DNA of 64,000 nucleotides from Isoetes taiwanensis (taxonomy: Eukaryota; Streptophyta; Lycopodiopsida; Isoetales; Isoetaceae), in the NCBI GenBank assembly GCA_021234155.1, contig JAJEKV010000504.1:38278-102277 (forward strand), given 5' to 3'. Shown here one piece after another: positions 36,786-47,439 of this stretch (position 1 is the stretch's first letter; each line of letters opens with the position of its first letter). The notes below the pieces were generated by a model that was not told the DNA's origin, searched no databases, and saw only the letters and a list, made by a program, of their open reading frames with translations. Made by a program: the position numbers and the translations under genes.

Positions 36786-37410
36786 TACAACCGGCAGAAG
36801 AAGGAGAGTATGTGTTGAACATGGTGATGGACCATGGTCCATGTTCAAGAATAAGATTAGATGACAAACTATCTTACAATGAGAGAAAACTAGTTGTTGA
36901 CTTTTGGAGGTACAACACAAGGGTTTCTCCATGTAAGAAGCATGTCATCAAGATTAAAGCCTCATCGGAAAGAAGATCTTGCATGCACTTCACTTTCTTG
37001 AGGAGACCCAGGTAATTTTAAGAAAATTGTTACAATGATGAAAAGTTTTAATATCTAGCGACATGTCACTGACCTTCACAGTAGTAGTTTTTACCAACGC
37101 TTTGTAAAACAATATCCAGAATTTCAAATATCATTTTCAGCATTCCATGCTCTGAAACCTCCATATGTGAGGAAGGTAAAAGATAGAGAAACTTGTTGTT
37201 GTATGTATCATTTGAGAATTGACTTTGTGAGACTGGCCATAAACAAAGTAAGACTAGATCAGAACATTCATGGTACCAATTGCACATGCAATTGTGATTT
37301 ATGTGGTCCAGGACCGACTTGCAATGCGTCTATATTTACATACACTTCAACCTCTGAGCTTTGGAGAGCTATGGTATGTTCTAAGGATGATTCATATACA
37401 ACATTGTAGT
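36786..37410 (+). pseudogene. Probable transposase-associated protein (cysteine-rich core)
   Basis: Exon 1 runs to about 37011 (LSYNERKLVVDFWRYNTRVS, then CKKHVIKIK) and ends at CAG|GTAATT. Exon 2 starts about 37083 and contains FVKQYPEFQISFSAFHALKP, PPYVRKVKDRETCCCMYH and CTCNCDLCGPGPTCN. The pattern 'FW...TRVSP..K......H......FxxxxPxxxxSxxxFxxLxPxxVxxxxDRxTCxCxxH' is, from memory, common in uncharacterised proteins of eukaryotic DNA transposons; I cannot name the superfamily. A further exon may start after CATTTGCAG at 37446. The position inside a TIR element supports a transposition role. Confidence 0.6.
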
Positions 37411-37642
37411 ATATTCAAATGAATTATGGTTCTCATTCATTTGCAGATTGCAGATATGAATTGGCCTTCAAAAAAGTTCATACTTAATATCAGTATCTTA
37501 CATGTAAAAACGTTACATGCCTTCAAAAAGTTACAAAAAGTTACATGCCTTCAAAAGTTCATACTTAATATCAGTACATACTTGGATCAGCCGAAACATA
37601 ACAAAATATAAACAAGCTTCAAACTTCAGACCTGAAGATCTT

Positions 37643-39239
37643 TCAAACCTGCAAATCCTTTAATATTTCCTTATCCAGCCTCTTTATGAACTTCTGTGCA
37701 AGAGTAAGACCTTCCTCCTCAGATTGAATATCTGAATCCACAGGTGACTTCACAGGGGTAGGAATAACATCATCACTAACAGTTGGCACATAACTTGCTG
37801 GGATCTCATGTTCAAGATCCACCACTTTTTCAAGACTTGGTGGACCAGGTCTTGCTTTCTTGCTGCTCCTAAGAATCTTCTTCTTACCTTTCCTCTTGGC
37901 AACAAAATTTGTAGCCATAGGTTTTGCATACTCAATTGCACTGGAATTAGAATCCTCAGCCTTCTCAACCTTCACAGGTTTTTTCTTAACCTTTGTCACT
38001 TTCACATCTGAATCTGAAGATTCATTCTCCTGATATTTCATGTTCATCCGACTTGAAGTAGCCAAGTTCTTCTTGTAGCTTCTCCACGGTACTTCTATGC
38101 CACAACCGCCATCGCAGACAATGCATAGTGTCCAAAAATGTAACCAAAGCAACACACATGGAACTTATGGTCACATGATAACTTGATAAGAAAACTATAA
38201 TCTGAGCTAAAAGATAAACCACAACCTTCACATCTTTTCAAAAACCGATCTACGGGCGCATCATAAATACCCATATGAACATTCAAAACCTTCTTACCTC
38301 GATGAGCAAACCGCAAAGCAAGAATATGTTTGCACTTTTGCATGCCGTAAAGTCATCCCATGACCATAAGCTTCTATATTAACTTCCAAAGACGTTATTT
38401 CCTCCTTCAACTTCTCGCTTTTGGATATACTAGCACTCCTAATGGTGGCGAAAAGCATGGCCATCTGATTTTCTTCCTCCTTCTTTAAATACTCCACCAA
38501 AGCGAATTGTTAGGTAAATCAGCATTGTAAAGCTTAATAGCTTTTTTCTTCCGGATATCTGCGGTGTATAACAAATTGCATGTAGCATCAAAGACAGTTC
38601 ATAGCTCCTTCTAGACTTAACAAAGTCGCTTTTTGTAGTTATATCTTCTTCAGCTTTCTTACTCATATCTGAAAGACTTCTAATGTGATTCATAATTACA
38701 TTCAAGTTAACATCAAAACAGTTAACTTCTTCCTTACTTTTGTGAACTATAGAATATCTATGAGAATCTGCAGCCAGAGATGCCCAATTCACCTTATAAT
38801 TTTCTGGATCAGCCAAAGCTTTGGGGGTGTTCTGCCATACAAATGCCCTTGCAAATCGTGTCCGAACTTCATTATTAGTAGGGCCATTCTGGTAAACTTT
38901 TCGAAGCAGATCATTGAACTTCTGCTCAAAAGCCGGCTTGATCTCTTTCACATTTATCTTTCCGACCTTAGTGGTACCAAAACGGATAGAAACTTCGGTG
39001 GTGATACCTCATGTGACTTGATTTTTTGGTTTCCTTCCTTCACACTCCACATTCCTAAACTCAAAGAATTCATACTGTTCTTGCAGCTTCACTTCGGTGA
39101 AAAGTAAAAACAATAAAAAATAAGCACAAACAAGATTTTCGAACAAAGGAAAAAGAACTGAGCACAAAGAAAAACAAACATTTGTGATCAAAGGAAAAAA
39201 AAGTAATGTGAGTACCTCTGCCACAGGCGTAGAACTCAT
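37643..39239 (-). pseudogene. Second ORF of the TIR element: zinc-binding, charged protein
   Basis: This is read on the minus strand across several frames. A start MSSTPVAEV (39239) is followed by an intron-like stretch, then LQEQYEFFEFRNVECEGRKP. A long block at 38951-38560 reads EIKPAFEQKFNDLLRKVYQN and FARAFVWQNTPKALADPENY. A metal-binding-like segment (38236-38150, C-x2-C-x15-C-x-H-x2-H-x-C-C) follows. The lysine-rich tail has NLS-like KRKGKKK and RSSKKAR (about 37890-37845) and ends DKEILKDLQV. Frameshifts and stops occur between blocks. I do not recognise the family; it is probably an accessory or DNA-binding protein of the element. Confidence 0.5.
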
Positions 39240-40814
39240 GGTAGCAACCTCGAATTGTGCAAGAAAAAAACAGAGCTGGGTTACTACTCCAAACTTCGTT
39301 CGGTCGATTGCCGGAGTGCAAGAGAAAGGATTATAGCGAAAAATTGAAGCTCATGATTCCTTGAATCAGAGAGGGAATGATTCGCCCAGGAGAAATGAAT
39401 AACCTGGGTCAAGCACCCGCCCGTCGCATACCGTCGGTACCCGCCGCTGGTCCGTGTTCGCTAATAAAGGTGCTAACAAGGTGCTGGAACTCCTAAAAGT
39501 TGGGTAGGTTAAGTAAAAACATACCCCTTACCCTATTGGGCAACCGCCACATGGCCATGCCTCATTGGAGCCACGTGTCATCCCATGTGGACCCTAACCT
39601 ATATTAACCTAAACCCTAACCCTAGACCTCTTTTCCTGGCCCTAACACCCTGGGAACCTTCTTCGCACTCGAAACCCCATTTCGAGCGTCGTTTGTTGTG
39701 GCATAGCCTCGTGCAGCAGCCCCCAGAGTGCATGCACGATCTTGGAGTGAGTGCGGCTTCGACCACTTTGAGGACCATGGAGACGCCAGGAATGGGAGGG
39801 AGCGATTCGGGAGCAGGTATTTGGAGTAGTGTTTATAGTAGTTCATCTGGAAGTTAGCACTCTAGATGAGTCAGTATTTCGTATCTAGAGTAGAGCCATC
39901 CTAGAACCCTTATTCAACATCTTGAACCCTAATCAAGGAACCCTAACTGTAAGTTAGATATGTATGATTAGGTTAGATGTTATTCTAGTTAGACCCTTTA
40001 GTTCCTATTATTATGTGGCCTATACATAGGAACCCATAGGGCTAATGGGGCTATGACGTGACTCAGCACTACACAACGGGGCTAAAGGAGATACGGAGAG
40101 AGGGTCCCTGCTGAGCTTGGCTACTGGGGACCCCAAAGCAAGCTAGGCTTATGGAGGTGTTGGCCTGGCTCTTGTTTTGGGGGGTAAGTCGGGGACGAAT
40201 AGTGTGCCGTCACGATTGTCTGGCCGCCGGTGGAACCTCTAGACCCTAGGAAGGGGAGATGAAATCCTTCCTGCCTCAACGGACCAGGGAGATGCATTCT
40301 GGAGTAGTCTCGATGGGTGATACCATGGGATTGCGTATTCGGAAGGCTAGAGTCATGCCAGAGCCCGATCTAGCCCATCTGCAAAGTATGCACAGGAGGG
40401 CCGGATGGAGTGGTCAACCCTAGCCATTGTCTATAGCCAGCCATTGTTATGACTCGGTCTGCTCTATCTTGAGGCCTAGTTGTCAGTCTACCTCCCCAGA
40501 GTCTGAACCTTGGGTAGGAGCTCTCATGTTTTACGGCATATGTTTATCTCTGTTGTAGCTATGGATATATGGATGCGCAACCCTTCGAGGTAGTGTGATG
40601 TATTGTTATTGCTAGTTCTGATGTTGTTTATTCTTTCGCTGTGATAGGAGCCCATAGGGGAAGGGCGCGCAAGACACCTTCGTGCCCCCTTCCCACACTA
40701 GGGATACCCTGGTGTGCGGGATAGATGGAGGGCCTGCACAGTCGAAGGACCAGATGGGGGATTTCCTACGGAGTGTACGGCTGAGCGTCGTATATTTTGT
40801 AGGGAACGTCACAA

Positions 40815-40826
40815 TGGTATCAGAGC
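40815..40826 (+). promoter_or_regulatory. Primer-binding site of the Gypsy element
   Basis: TGGTATCAGAGC, one base after the 5' LTR end. Confidence 0.92.
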
Positions 40827-41307
40827 GATGTTCTTGGTTGATCAGGAACTAGCACTGACCATGTCCCTAGTAAGTAGTCTAACAGGCCTAATAGGGTGTG
40901 AAATGAAAATTTCCACCATGGAACCTCGAAAATAGAGGAAAAAGTTTCTACTAGGTAGTGGGTCCGTAAGAATAGGCTAAGTTGTTAGATGGGGGAGAAA
41001 GAATGAGTCAAATTAACATTCAGTAAAATTGGAGTAGAAATTATGTATCAGCATCAGATTTCACCCAAAATGGGTCGAAGAATCATCCCAATCCGAGACC
41101 CGGGTGAAAAATGGCGTAAATTCATAATTAACACTTCAAACCATTAGGAAAAATTCGAAATTTACAGTATAATACAGCATTAACCATATACTAATAAATA
41201 GGTATACGGGGATAATTAATAAGGAGGGGCTAATTAATAGGGCTATTAATGGTAGGAGAATATTCCCTAGAGCATCTTCCCTTTTAAATAATCTTCTTGC
41301 CACCCCC
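40827..41307 (+). other. Gypsy leader, non-coding
   Basis: This is AT-rich without a gag ORF. A TATA-like TTTTAAATAA near 41282 lies close to the LINE insertion point. With the LINE removed it would sit within about 100 bp of the H3-like ATG, so it could have been that gene's promoter (inference). Confidence 0.45.
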
Positions 41308-41554
41308 TTTTTTTTTTTTTTTTTTTTTTTTTTGAAGAAGCGGCAGAAATTGTATTACTATATGAGGAAATTACATAGTCATACATACAAAAAAACCATT
41401 GTAGGGATCAACCTTACAATGGAAAAATAGTGATGTCTAGAGGACCATCACTAACCTTTCAGGGAAAGGGTACCCATACTCAGAAAAAAGAAGAAAACAC
41501 TTTTTAAAACAGTTTAGAGCAGAAAGGACTCAGTCTAGTATACTGGTCAACATT

Positions 41555-42194
41555 TCACAGAATATCAGGGACCCCCTCGAGATTGATTATAGCAAAGGCC
41601 TCCTCTGTGTGGACGAACATCAAATCATCCAGTTCATTCGACCCGTAACCTGTTGAGTCCAGGAGATACATAACCCAAGCATCCCGAGCATCTTCATGAA
41701 TTTTCAGCTTTGCTTGGAAATAAGGTTTAATCTCCGGGTTGAACCTCCCGAGATCTTCATCGCCCAGCATCCGAGTAAAGGTAATGCAACTAATGACCTC
41801 AGTTTTCAGCCAGAAAAGTGCATCTATGGTCTCCAGAGGCGATAAAGGAACAGTAGCAGGATCGACCTCACGGGCATGTCCTCCCTCATGGTGCCTCCTC
41901 AGCAGGAGCTCTGTCAAACAAAGAGTCCACATCATTAAAGAGCAAAGTAAAAAATTGAAAGAAACCATTGAAGTTTCCCAAGGAATCCCATTGTCTGTCA
42001 TAATTCAAGCTCTGTTTTGCCTTGTGAGCCATGGCAGCCTCAGCTAGGAGGACCTGAAAGGAAGCTTTGAGTTTATTTAGGCTTGGGGCCACTCTAGAGA
42101 TAGCAACCTCATTCCTATGTTTCCATATGGCCCAGCAGGTAAGGATCCGGATGGTCCCTTTGAAAGGGGAATTCTGATTCAAGTATTGTAGCAA
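41555..42194 (-). pseudogene. LINE ORF2 C-terminus (downstream part)
   Basis: ILTCWAIWKHRNEVAI (about 42150) is the typical 'W.IWK.RN' block after the LINE zinc-finger domain. The first frame stops at 41886. A second frame continues from about 41900 (GHAREVDPATVPLSPLETID, ending EGVPDIL at 41558), so a frameshift or a separate tail is present. A 3' UTR of about 220 bp then leads to the poly-A. Confidence 0.75.
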
Positions 42195-42199
42195 GGATG

Positions 42200-43341
42200 T
42201 GTTGCCCCCAAAGGGCAACATACATACTAATCATTGGTTTATGTTTGAAGATTAGGTCAAAGTTTGGAAGACCTTGATAGGGGACATTGATGTTGAAGTC
42301 AAATTTGGGAAAAGAGAACTTATTTTGAAGTCAAACTATGCACTAGAAAACTCTGGGTTGACTAAAGATTGGAAGGCATTTTTTGAAGATTGGAAGTTCA
42401 AAGTTTGGAAGGCCCAGAAGTATTGAAGCGTCCATTACCATTGCAGTGCATGATTTCTTGATGATCTCCAAGCTATCTGAGCATTCCTTAGCCATTGGCA
42501 ATGATTCATGGCTAATATTCTTCCATAAATTATTTTCCCAAGATTTTTTTAACTGAGTTTATTGCTTGAATAGCATGAACACAGTATTATTATGATTATT
42601 TGATTGATACATCAATGAAAATCCCCCTGTCAAGTTTGAAAATTTGATCTTTCATTATTTCTGCAACTTTTGCCACCAAAACATTGTTACAGAAACATTT
42701 TTCGTGATTTAAACTACTATTTTATCTTTTGCACATGCTTTTAGGCTCTATTCAGACCTGTGACAATTGAAATCATGCAAAATACCTTATAGAACTCAAG
42801 ATACAAAAATTTGTTTGCTGTTTTTCTGTGACAGTTCACTGACAGAATTTTGATCGACTTTGAATTCCTTTTTCTCCCTCATACCAGTTCTAAATCACGC
42901 CAAGTTTTTTTCCACATGTGCCTACAACTGTTTTTCTGATAGTCATTTCAAGAATCATACAAAAAGGATCAGTAAATCTCGAGATATCATCATTTGAGTG
43001 TGCAGACCTCATTTTATCTCAGGGAAGTGCACTGGCCAGATTTTCTGTCAACTTTGAACCCGATTTTCTCAGCCATTCCAGATCCAAATTGAGCCAAGTT
43101 TTTTCCCACATATCACCACAACTTTTTTCTGATTTCTCCTCCAAAAATCATTTGAAAAGGATCAGTACATCTCGAGATATTCATGTCTGAGTGCAACTGC
43201 CTCATTTTTCTTCAGGGATCCTAAAGTAATTGATCTTTTCTTGCAAATTTTGCACCAAGATTGGTTGCCTTAAGCAACCTGGAGGTCCTAACCATGTAGG
43301 CTCCACTGAGGTTGGTCCAGGTGCCAGGTTTTGGATCAACA
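42200..43341 (+). repeat. 5' LTR of the gag-only element
   Basis: 1,142 bp. The ends TGTTGCCCCCAAAGGGCAACA form a palindrome at the left terminus. Confidence 0.9.
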
Positions 43342-43486
43342 TTTTGGAGGTCCTACCGAGATAGGCTCCATTGAGGTTGGTCCAGTGCCGTGTTTTGGAT
43401 CAACATTTGGAGGTCCTAGGGAGATCTCTCCCCTGGTAGAGATTACTCGAATGGCTTTTTTCACAATCAAGGTCCACCTTTTCAGA

Positions 43487-44069
43487 TTGAAGTATGTATT
43501 CCTATTCCTTTACCAATCTTTGATGGCTCAAAAGATCCAGAGAATTTTTTGGTACAATTTGAAAAATACTATGATGAGTATGGTTATAAGAAAGGGGAAA
43601 AATGTGTAGTCTTTGGAAGATGTATGGAAAGCGAAGCTGAAGGATGGTTCTTGTTTGAGCAGAATTATGGTTGTGGAACGACTGAGTGGTCAGTTTTGAT
43701 CCATACTTTTGTCCAAAGATTTAGCATTCTGAGTATGATGAGATGTTGATTGAGCAACTATATACTTTGAGAATAGAAGAGAAGGAAAGTGTACCTCATT
43801 ATGTGGAGAGAGTGTGCTTATATATTCTTAGGTGCAAGAAAGAAACTTGGAGCTACCAGCCCGCCAGCCACCTAATCCATTTTTTTGTGCGAGGTCTCAA
43901 GCCATGTTTTCCAGTTTACAAGAAGATACGTAAGCTCCAAGCAAAAGGTACTTTTGATTCCATTTATGAAGCTTTTGAGAAGTCTGTTGAAGTATATTAT
44001 CTCCTAAAGTATTTGGATGAGAGGTGTAGCATTCCAAAATATTTTCTTGATCATGCCAACCAAAAATAA
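43487..44069 (+). pseudogene. Retrotransposon gag-like protein, one frameshift
   Basis: The first frame (43487-43749) reads IPLPIFDGSKDPENFLVQFE and CMESEAEGWFLFEQ. It continues in another frame (43743-44069) with MLIEQLYTLRIEEKESVPHY, HLIHFFVRGLKPCFP and YEAFEKSVEVYY. The layout 'F.G..DPE.FL..FE / EAEGWF / RF..EQLY.LR / FVRGLKP' is that of the plant retrotransposon gag domain. The joint is a 1-base shift near 43740. No zinc knuckle follows. Confidence 0.82.
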
Positions 44070-44303
44070 AGTTCCAGCAGTAAGTTTGAAGTTTGAGAAG
44101 GTAAATTTGCATACTTCTACTATGCTTGAGGAATGTTGCCATGTTCTTGCATGTGAAATGAGAAATTACAGCAGTTAGAGCATGTTAACTATCATAATAG
44201 TCCAAAACTTGAATGCTTTGATGATGGTTCACACGAAATCAGCCATGACAGTCCAAGATTTGAATGTTTTGGTTATGTAACACATGAGGCCAGCCATGAA
44301 ACC

Positions 44304-45017
44304 TTGGAGTCTGTATCTTTATCAGCAAGCTTGAAGTCCAATGAGGTAAATATAATCACATCCCACAAGATTGAAGAGTATGAGCAAGTTCTTTTATATG
44401 GAATTGATGAGTTTGAGCATTGTCATGAGAAAGAGAGTGATAGATGCATGATCAGCCCTGAGTTTGAGAGTTTTCATACATGTGAAGCATTTTTAGAAGA
44501 TGGTGAACCATTATTATGTGATTTAGAAGTGGAAAGCATTGATACTTTAGCATTTGAGCACTCTAAAGATGTGTTACATGCTCTTGAATTTAGTGACAGT
44601 CATGACAGCAGCCCTCTTTATGAGAATTTCAGATTTGAGACATGTATACCAGCTGAAAATACAGGTGAGCATGATCTTTACATGCCTCAAAAGGAGAAAT
44701 TTGTTTTCTTTGATGATTTGGCACCGCATTGTGAGCTAGAATTGCTAATTTTTGATGATTTGATGACTGAAGTGTGCATAGAATGGTTCAAACCTGAGTT
44801 TCAGCGTTGTGACAGTCCAAAGAAGTCTAAGAATCAAAGAAAACTACTTCCTTGCATGTTTGAGCATGGAAGTGTAAAAGAGTTGAGTAAATTTGAGCAT
44901 GACTATGTGATAGAAGATGGGATATTGGACATGAGCAGCACTTTATCTCAGTATAATGCAGCAGCCAAAGATGTTCCCTACAGGTTTGTTTGTAACCATT
45001 TGGGATCAATAAGTTAG
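44304..45017 (+). CDS. Acidic ORF of the gag-only element, unknown function
   Basis: An open frame of 237 codons, rich in Glu/Asp/Ser with repeated short 'EFEHCHE', 'AFEHSKD' and 'KFEHDYV' type segments. It lies 3' of gag where protease/RT would be. No catalytic motif is visible. It could be a spacer-like protein of the element; an origin from captured host sequence is possible. Whether it is translated is unknown. Confidence 0.5.
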   Translation: MESVSLSASLKSNEVNIITSHKIEEYEQVLLYGIDEFEHCHEKESDRCMISPEFESFHTCEAFLEDGEPLLCDLEVESIDTLAFEHSKDVLHALEFSDSHDSSPLYENFRFETCIPAENTGEHDLYMPQKEKFVFFDDLAPHCELELLIFDDLMTEVCIEWFKPEFQRCDSPKKSKNQRKLLPCMFEHGSVKELSKFEHDYVIEDGILDMSSTLSQYNAAAKDVPYRFVCNHLGSIS

Positions 45018-45613
45018 CTGGGATATGTCAGTTTAGCAAGTTCTATTACATTACATCAGATTTGCCACATTGGTATGCTAGTGCAGTCATATTTGAGCAA
45101 TTTTGTTGGATTGTGGCTTGTTCTTTGGCCACACTTTTTGCTGTTATTACATGCTTTGAGCATTCTCCTATTTGGAAGATGCTTACTTGATAGAATTGGA
45201 GTTGGTTGAAGCATGCATCCATCCAAAAATGTAGTCCAAGGCAAGGCATTGCTCCTTGACATTACATTAGCATGTTTATGGTTGAAAAGACCAGCCATTT
45301 TTCTTGTTTTGGCGAGTTCACATCACACTCACACACTTCTCACTTCATTTGCACACTCACATTCCATATCTTCCATCCCATACTTATCATGCACTTCACT
45401 TCCCCACTTACTCCATCATCCACACTTCGTTCACATTACATCTCCACCACACTCATACTCATTCCATCATACATACACTCCACCTTCATTTTCACACATC
45501 TCTTCTATCACATTTTCACTCAGAAGCATTGGTTTATGTTGAAGACCCCTCTGGATTGCTCATTTAGATATCCTATGGCTGAGGGGACCAGCCATTTCTT
45601 TGTTTTTATTAGA
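45018..45613 (+). other. 3' interior of the gag-only element
   Basis: Contains a CA/TC-rich low-complexity tract (about 45315-45520, CACTCACACACTTCTCAC-like). Frames here are low-complexity translations, not genes. Confidence 0.6.
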
Positions 45614-46755
45614 TGTTGCCCCAAAGGGCAACATACATACTAATCATTGGTTTATGTTTGAAGATTAGGTCAAAGTTTGGAAGACCTTGATAGGGGACAT
45701 TGATGTTGAAGTCAAATTTGGGAAAAGAGAACTTATTTTGAAGTCAAACTATGCACTAGAAAACTCTGGGTTGACTAAAGATTGGAAGGCATTTTTTGAA
45801 GATTGGAAGTTCAAAGTTTGGAAGGCCCAGAAGTATTGAAGCGTCCATTACCATTGCAGTGCATGATTTCTTGATGATCTCCAAGCTATCTGAGCATTCC
45901 TTAGCCATTGGCAATGATTCATGGCTAATATTCTTCCATAAATTATTTTCCCAAGATTTTTTTAACTGAGTTTATTGCTTGAATAGCATGAACACAGTAT
46001 TATTATGATTATTTGATTGATACATCAATGAAAATCCCCTGTCAAGTTTGAAAATTTGATCTTTCATTATTTCTGCAACTTTTTGCCACCAAAACATTGT
46101 TACAGAAACATTTTTCGTGATTTAAACTACTATTTTATCTTTTGCACATGCTTTTAGGCTCTATTCAGACCTGTGACAATTGAAATCATGCAAAAATACC
46201 TTATAGAACTCAAGATACAAAAATTTGCTTGCTGTTTTTCTGTGACAGTTCACTGACAGAATTTTTGATCGACTTTGAATTCCTTTTTCTCCCTCATACC
46301 AGTTCTAAATCACGCCAAGTTTTTTTCCACATGTGCCTACAACTGTTTTCTGATAGTCATTTCAAGAATCATACAAAAAGGATCAGTAAATCTCGAGATA
46401 TCATCATTTGAGTGTGCAGACCTCATTTTATCTCAGGGAAGTGCACTGGCCAGATTTTCTGTCAACTTTGAACCCGATTTTCTCAGCCATTCCAGATCCA
46501 AATTGAGCCAAGTTTTTTCCCACATATCACCACAACTTTTTTCTGATTTCTCCTCCAAAAATCATTTGAAAAGAATCAGTACATCTCGAGATATTCATGT
46601 CTGAGTGCAACTGCCTCATTTTTCTTCAGGGATCCTAAAGTAATTGATCTTTTCTTGCAAATTTTGCACCAAGATTGGTTGCCTTAAGCAACCTGGAGGT
46701 CCTAACCATGTAGGCTCCACTGAGGTTGGTCCAGGTGCCAGGTTTTGGATCAACA
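45614..46755 (+). repeat. 3' LTR of the gag-only element
   Basis: 1,142 bp, near-identical to 42200-43341, followed by GGATG. Confidence 0.9.
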
Positions 46756-47379
46756 GGATGCCTCATCACTGGGTGTATGTTGCACCAGAGGTTGGATCCA
46801 CTGCCAGAAAAGGGAAAGCCAGGGACAAAGGAAGACATGTGAGCTAGTCTCTCTTAAGCCACAGCCCATTGGACATAAATCAGAAACTTGATTGTTGAAT
46901 TGGGCTCTGAAACCATTTGTCTTTAAACTCTTGTTCAACACTAACCACCTGAAAAGCCCAATTTTGCTAGCACATTGAAGTTTCCACCCTTGTCTTATGA
47001 TTTTAATGGCAAGATCCTGTTGGCAATTCCAAGCTCTGCTCAGTTTTAATTGAGACCTATCCAAGAGCATACTATAAATTTTGGAAACCTTATATGGTAG
47101 CCCACCACACGTCCAGTTTTGGGCACCAGTTGCTTGCCCAGTTGGGTTTCGGGTTAGAGTAGCATAAATGCTTCTATTTGTGTCAGTGTCAGACAAAATT
47201 GAGGTAAGGTCTCCCCAATCTTTCCACTTGTCACCATTCTTCATGGAACCGATGGTATGTAGATCTGCATTACACCATTCCTTATACTTAAGAGGATGTT
47301 TAAGGGCTAAACATCCCTCCTCTTCCTCAGTCAGGTCCTGATGCCAGAAGAAGCTGAAATCTTCCTCCCCCTCCAACAT
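46756..47379 (-). pseudogene. LINE ORF2 fragment with zf-RVT domain
   Basis: The region contains YSMLLDRSQLKLSRAWNCQQ, GLFRWLVLNKSLKTNG and CPMGCGLRETSSHVFLCPWL, the zinc-binding 'C..C...E...H.F..C' block downstream of many plant LINE RTs. Its frame runs into the nested element. When that element and one GGATG copy are removed, it continues in frame at 42194. Confidence 0.8.
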
Positions 47380-47439
47380 TGCCTAAACCTTCCTCCTTGT
47401 TAATCAACTTAACCTAACCCGTTTTCCTGACCATAAGAT

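Larger units (their letters stand above)
35260..39526. mobile_element. TIR DNA transposon, 4.27 kb, two gene regions
   Basis: The left end GGGTGTGTTTTT and right end AAAAACATACCC (reverse complement GGGTATGTTTTT) are inverted repeats. They are flanked by CTTA (35256-35259 and 39527-39530) inside the Gypsy 5' LTR. A 3-bp TTA reading is also possible, as in PIF/Harbinger; 4 bp would fit other superfamilies. The element has a plus-strand probable transposase and a minus-strand zinc-binding/charged ORF. Neither is intact in one frame. Confidence 0.78.
35090..40813 (+). repeat. 5' LTR of the Gypsy element, split by a TIR transposon
   Basis: The parts are 35090-35259 and 39527-40813. Compared with the 3' LTR it lacks about 110 bp after GATGTTATTCT and about 80 bp after GGCTTATGG. 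These are either deletions here or insertions in the other copy. Confidence 0.87.
42200..46755 (+). mobile_element. Gag-only (non-autonomous) LTR retrotransposon nested in the LINE
   Basis: Two LTRs of 1,142 bp each (42200-43341, 45614-46755; TGTTGCCCC...ATCAACA) are flanked by a perfect GGATG duplication (42195-42199, 46756-46760). The 2.27-kb interior has a gag-like ORF pair and an acidic ORF but no protease, RT or integrase. The LTRs look almost identical by eye (single-base indels in homopolymers), so the insertion is recent. A standard PBS is not evident. The 5' interior begins with partial repeats of the LTR end (TTTTGGATCAACA, then GGAGGTCCT). Confidence 0.88.
41308..47400 (-). mobile_element. 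5'-truncated LINE with poly-A tail, split by an LTR element
   Basis: On the minus strand the element ends in a 26-A tail (plus-strand T run 41308-41333). It encodes the C-terminal part of a LINE ORF2 with a zf-RVT motif. The 5' end is truncated near 47400, just upstream of the H3-like ATG. An LTR retrotransposon (42200-46755) sits inside it. I could not find the LINE target-site duplication with confidence. Confidence 0.82.

Noticed and set aside
39603-39628. Telomere repeat (CCCTAA-type)
   Set aside because: Only about two units, present at the same place in both Gypsy LTRs; part of the LTR.
45213-45643. His/Ser/Thr-rich ORFs
   Set aside because: Translations of a CACTCACA-type low-complexity tract in the gag-only element.
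42918-46604. ORFs of 90-109 codons at 42918-43190 and 46275-46604
   Set aside because: Both lie in the two LTRs of the same element and are the same LTR sequence; not a gene pair.
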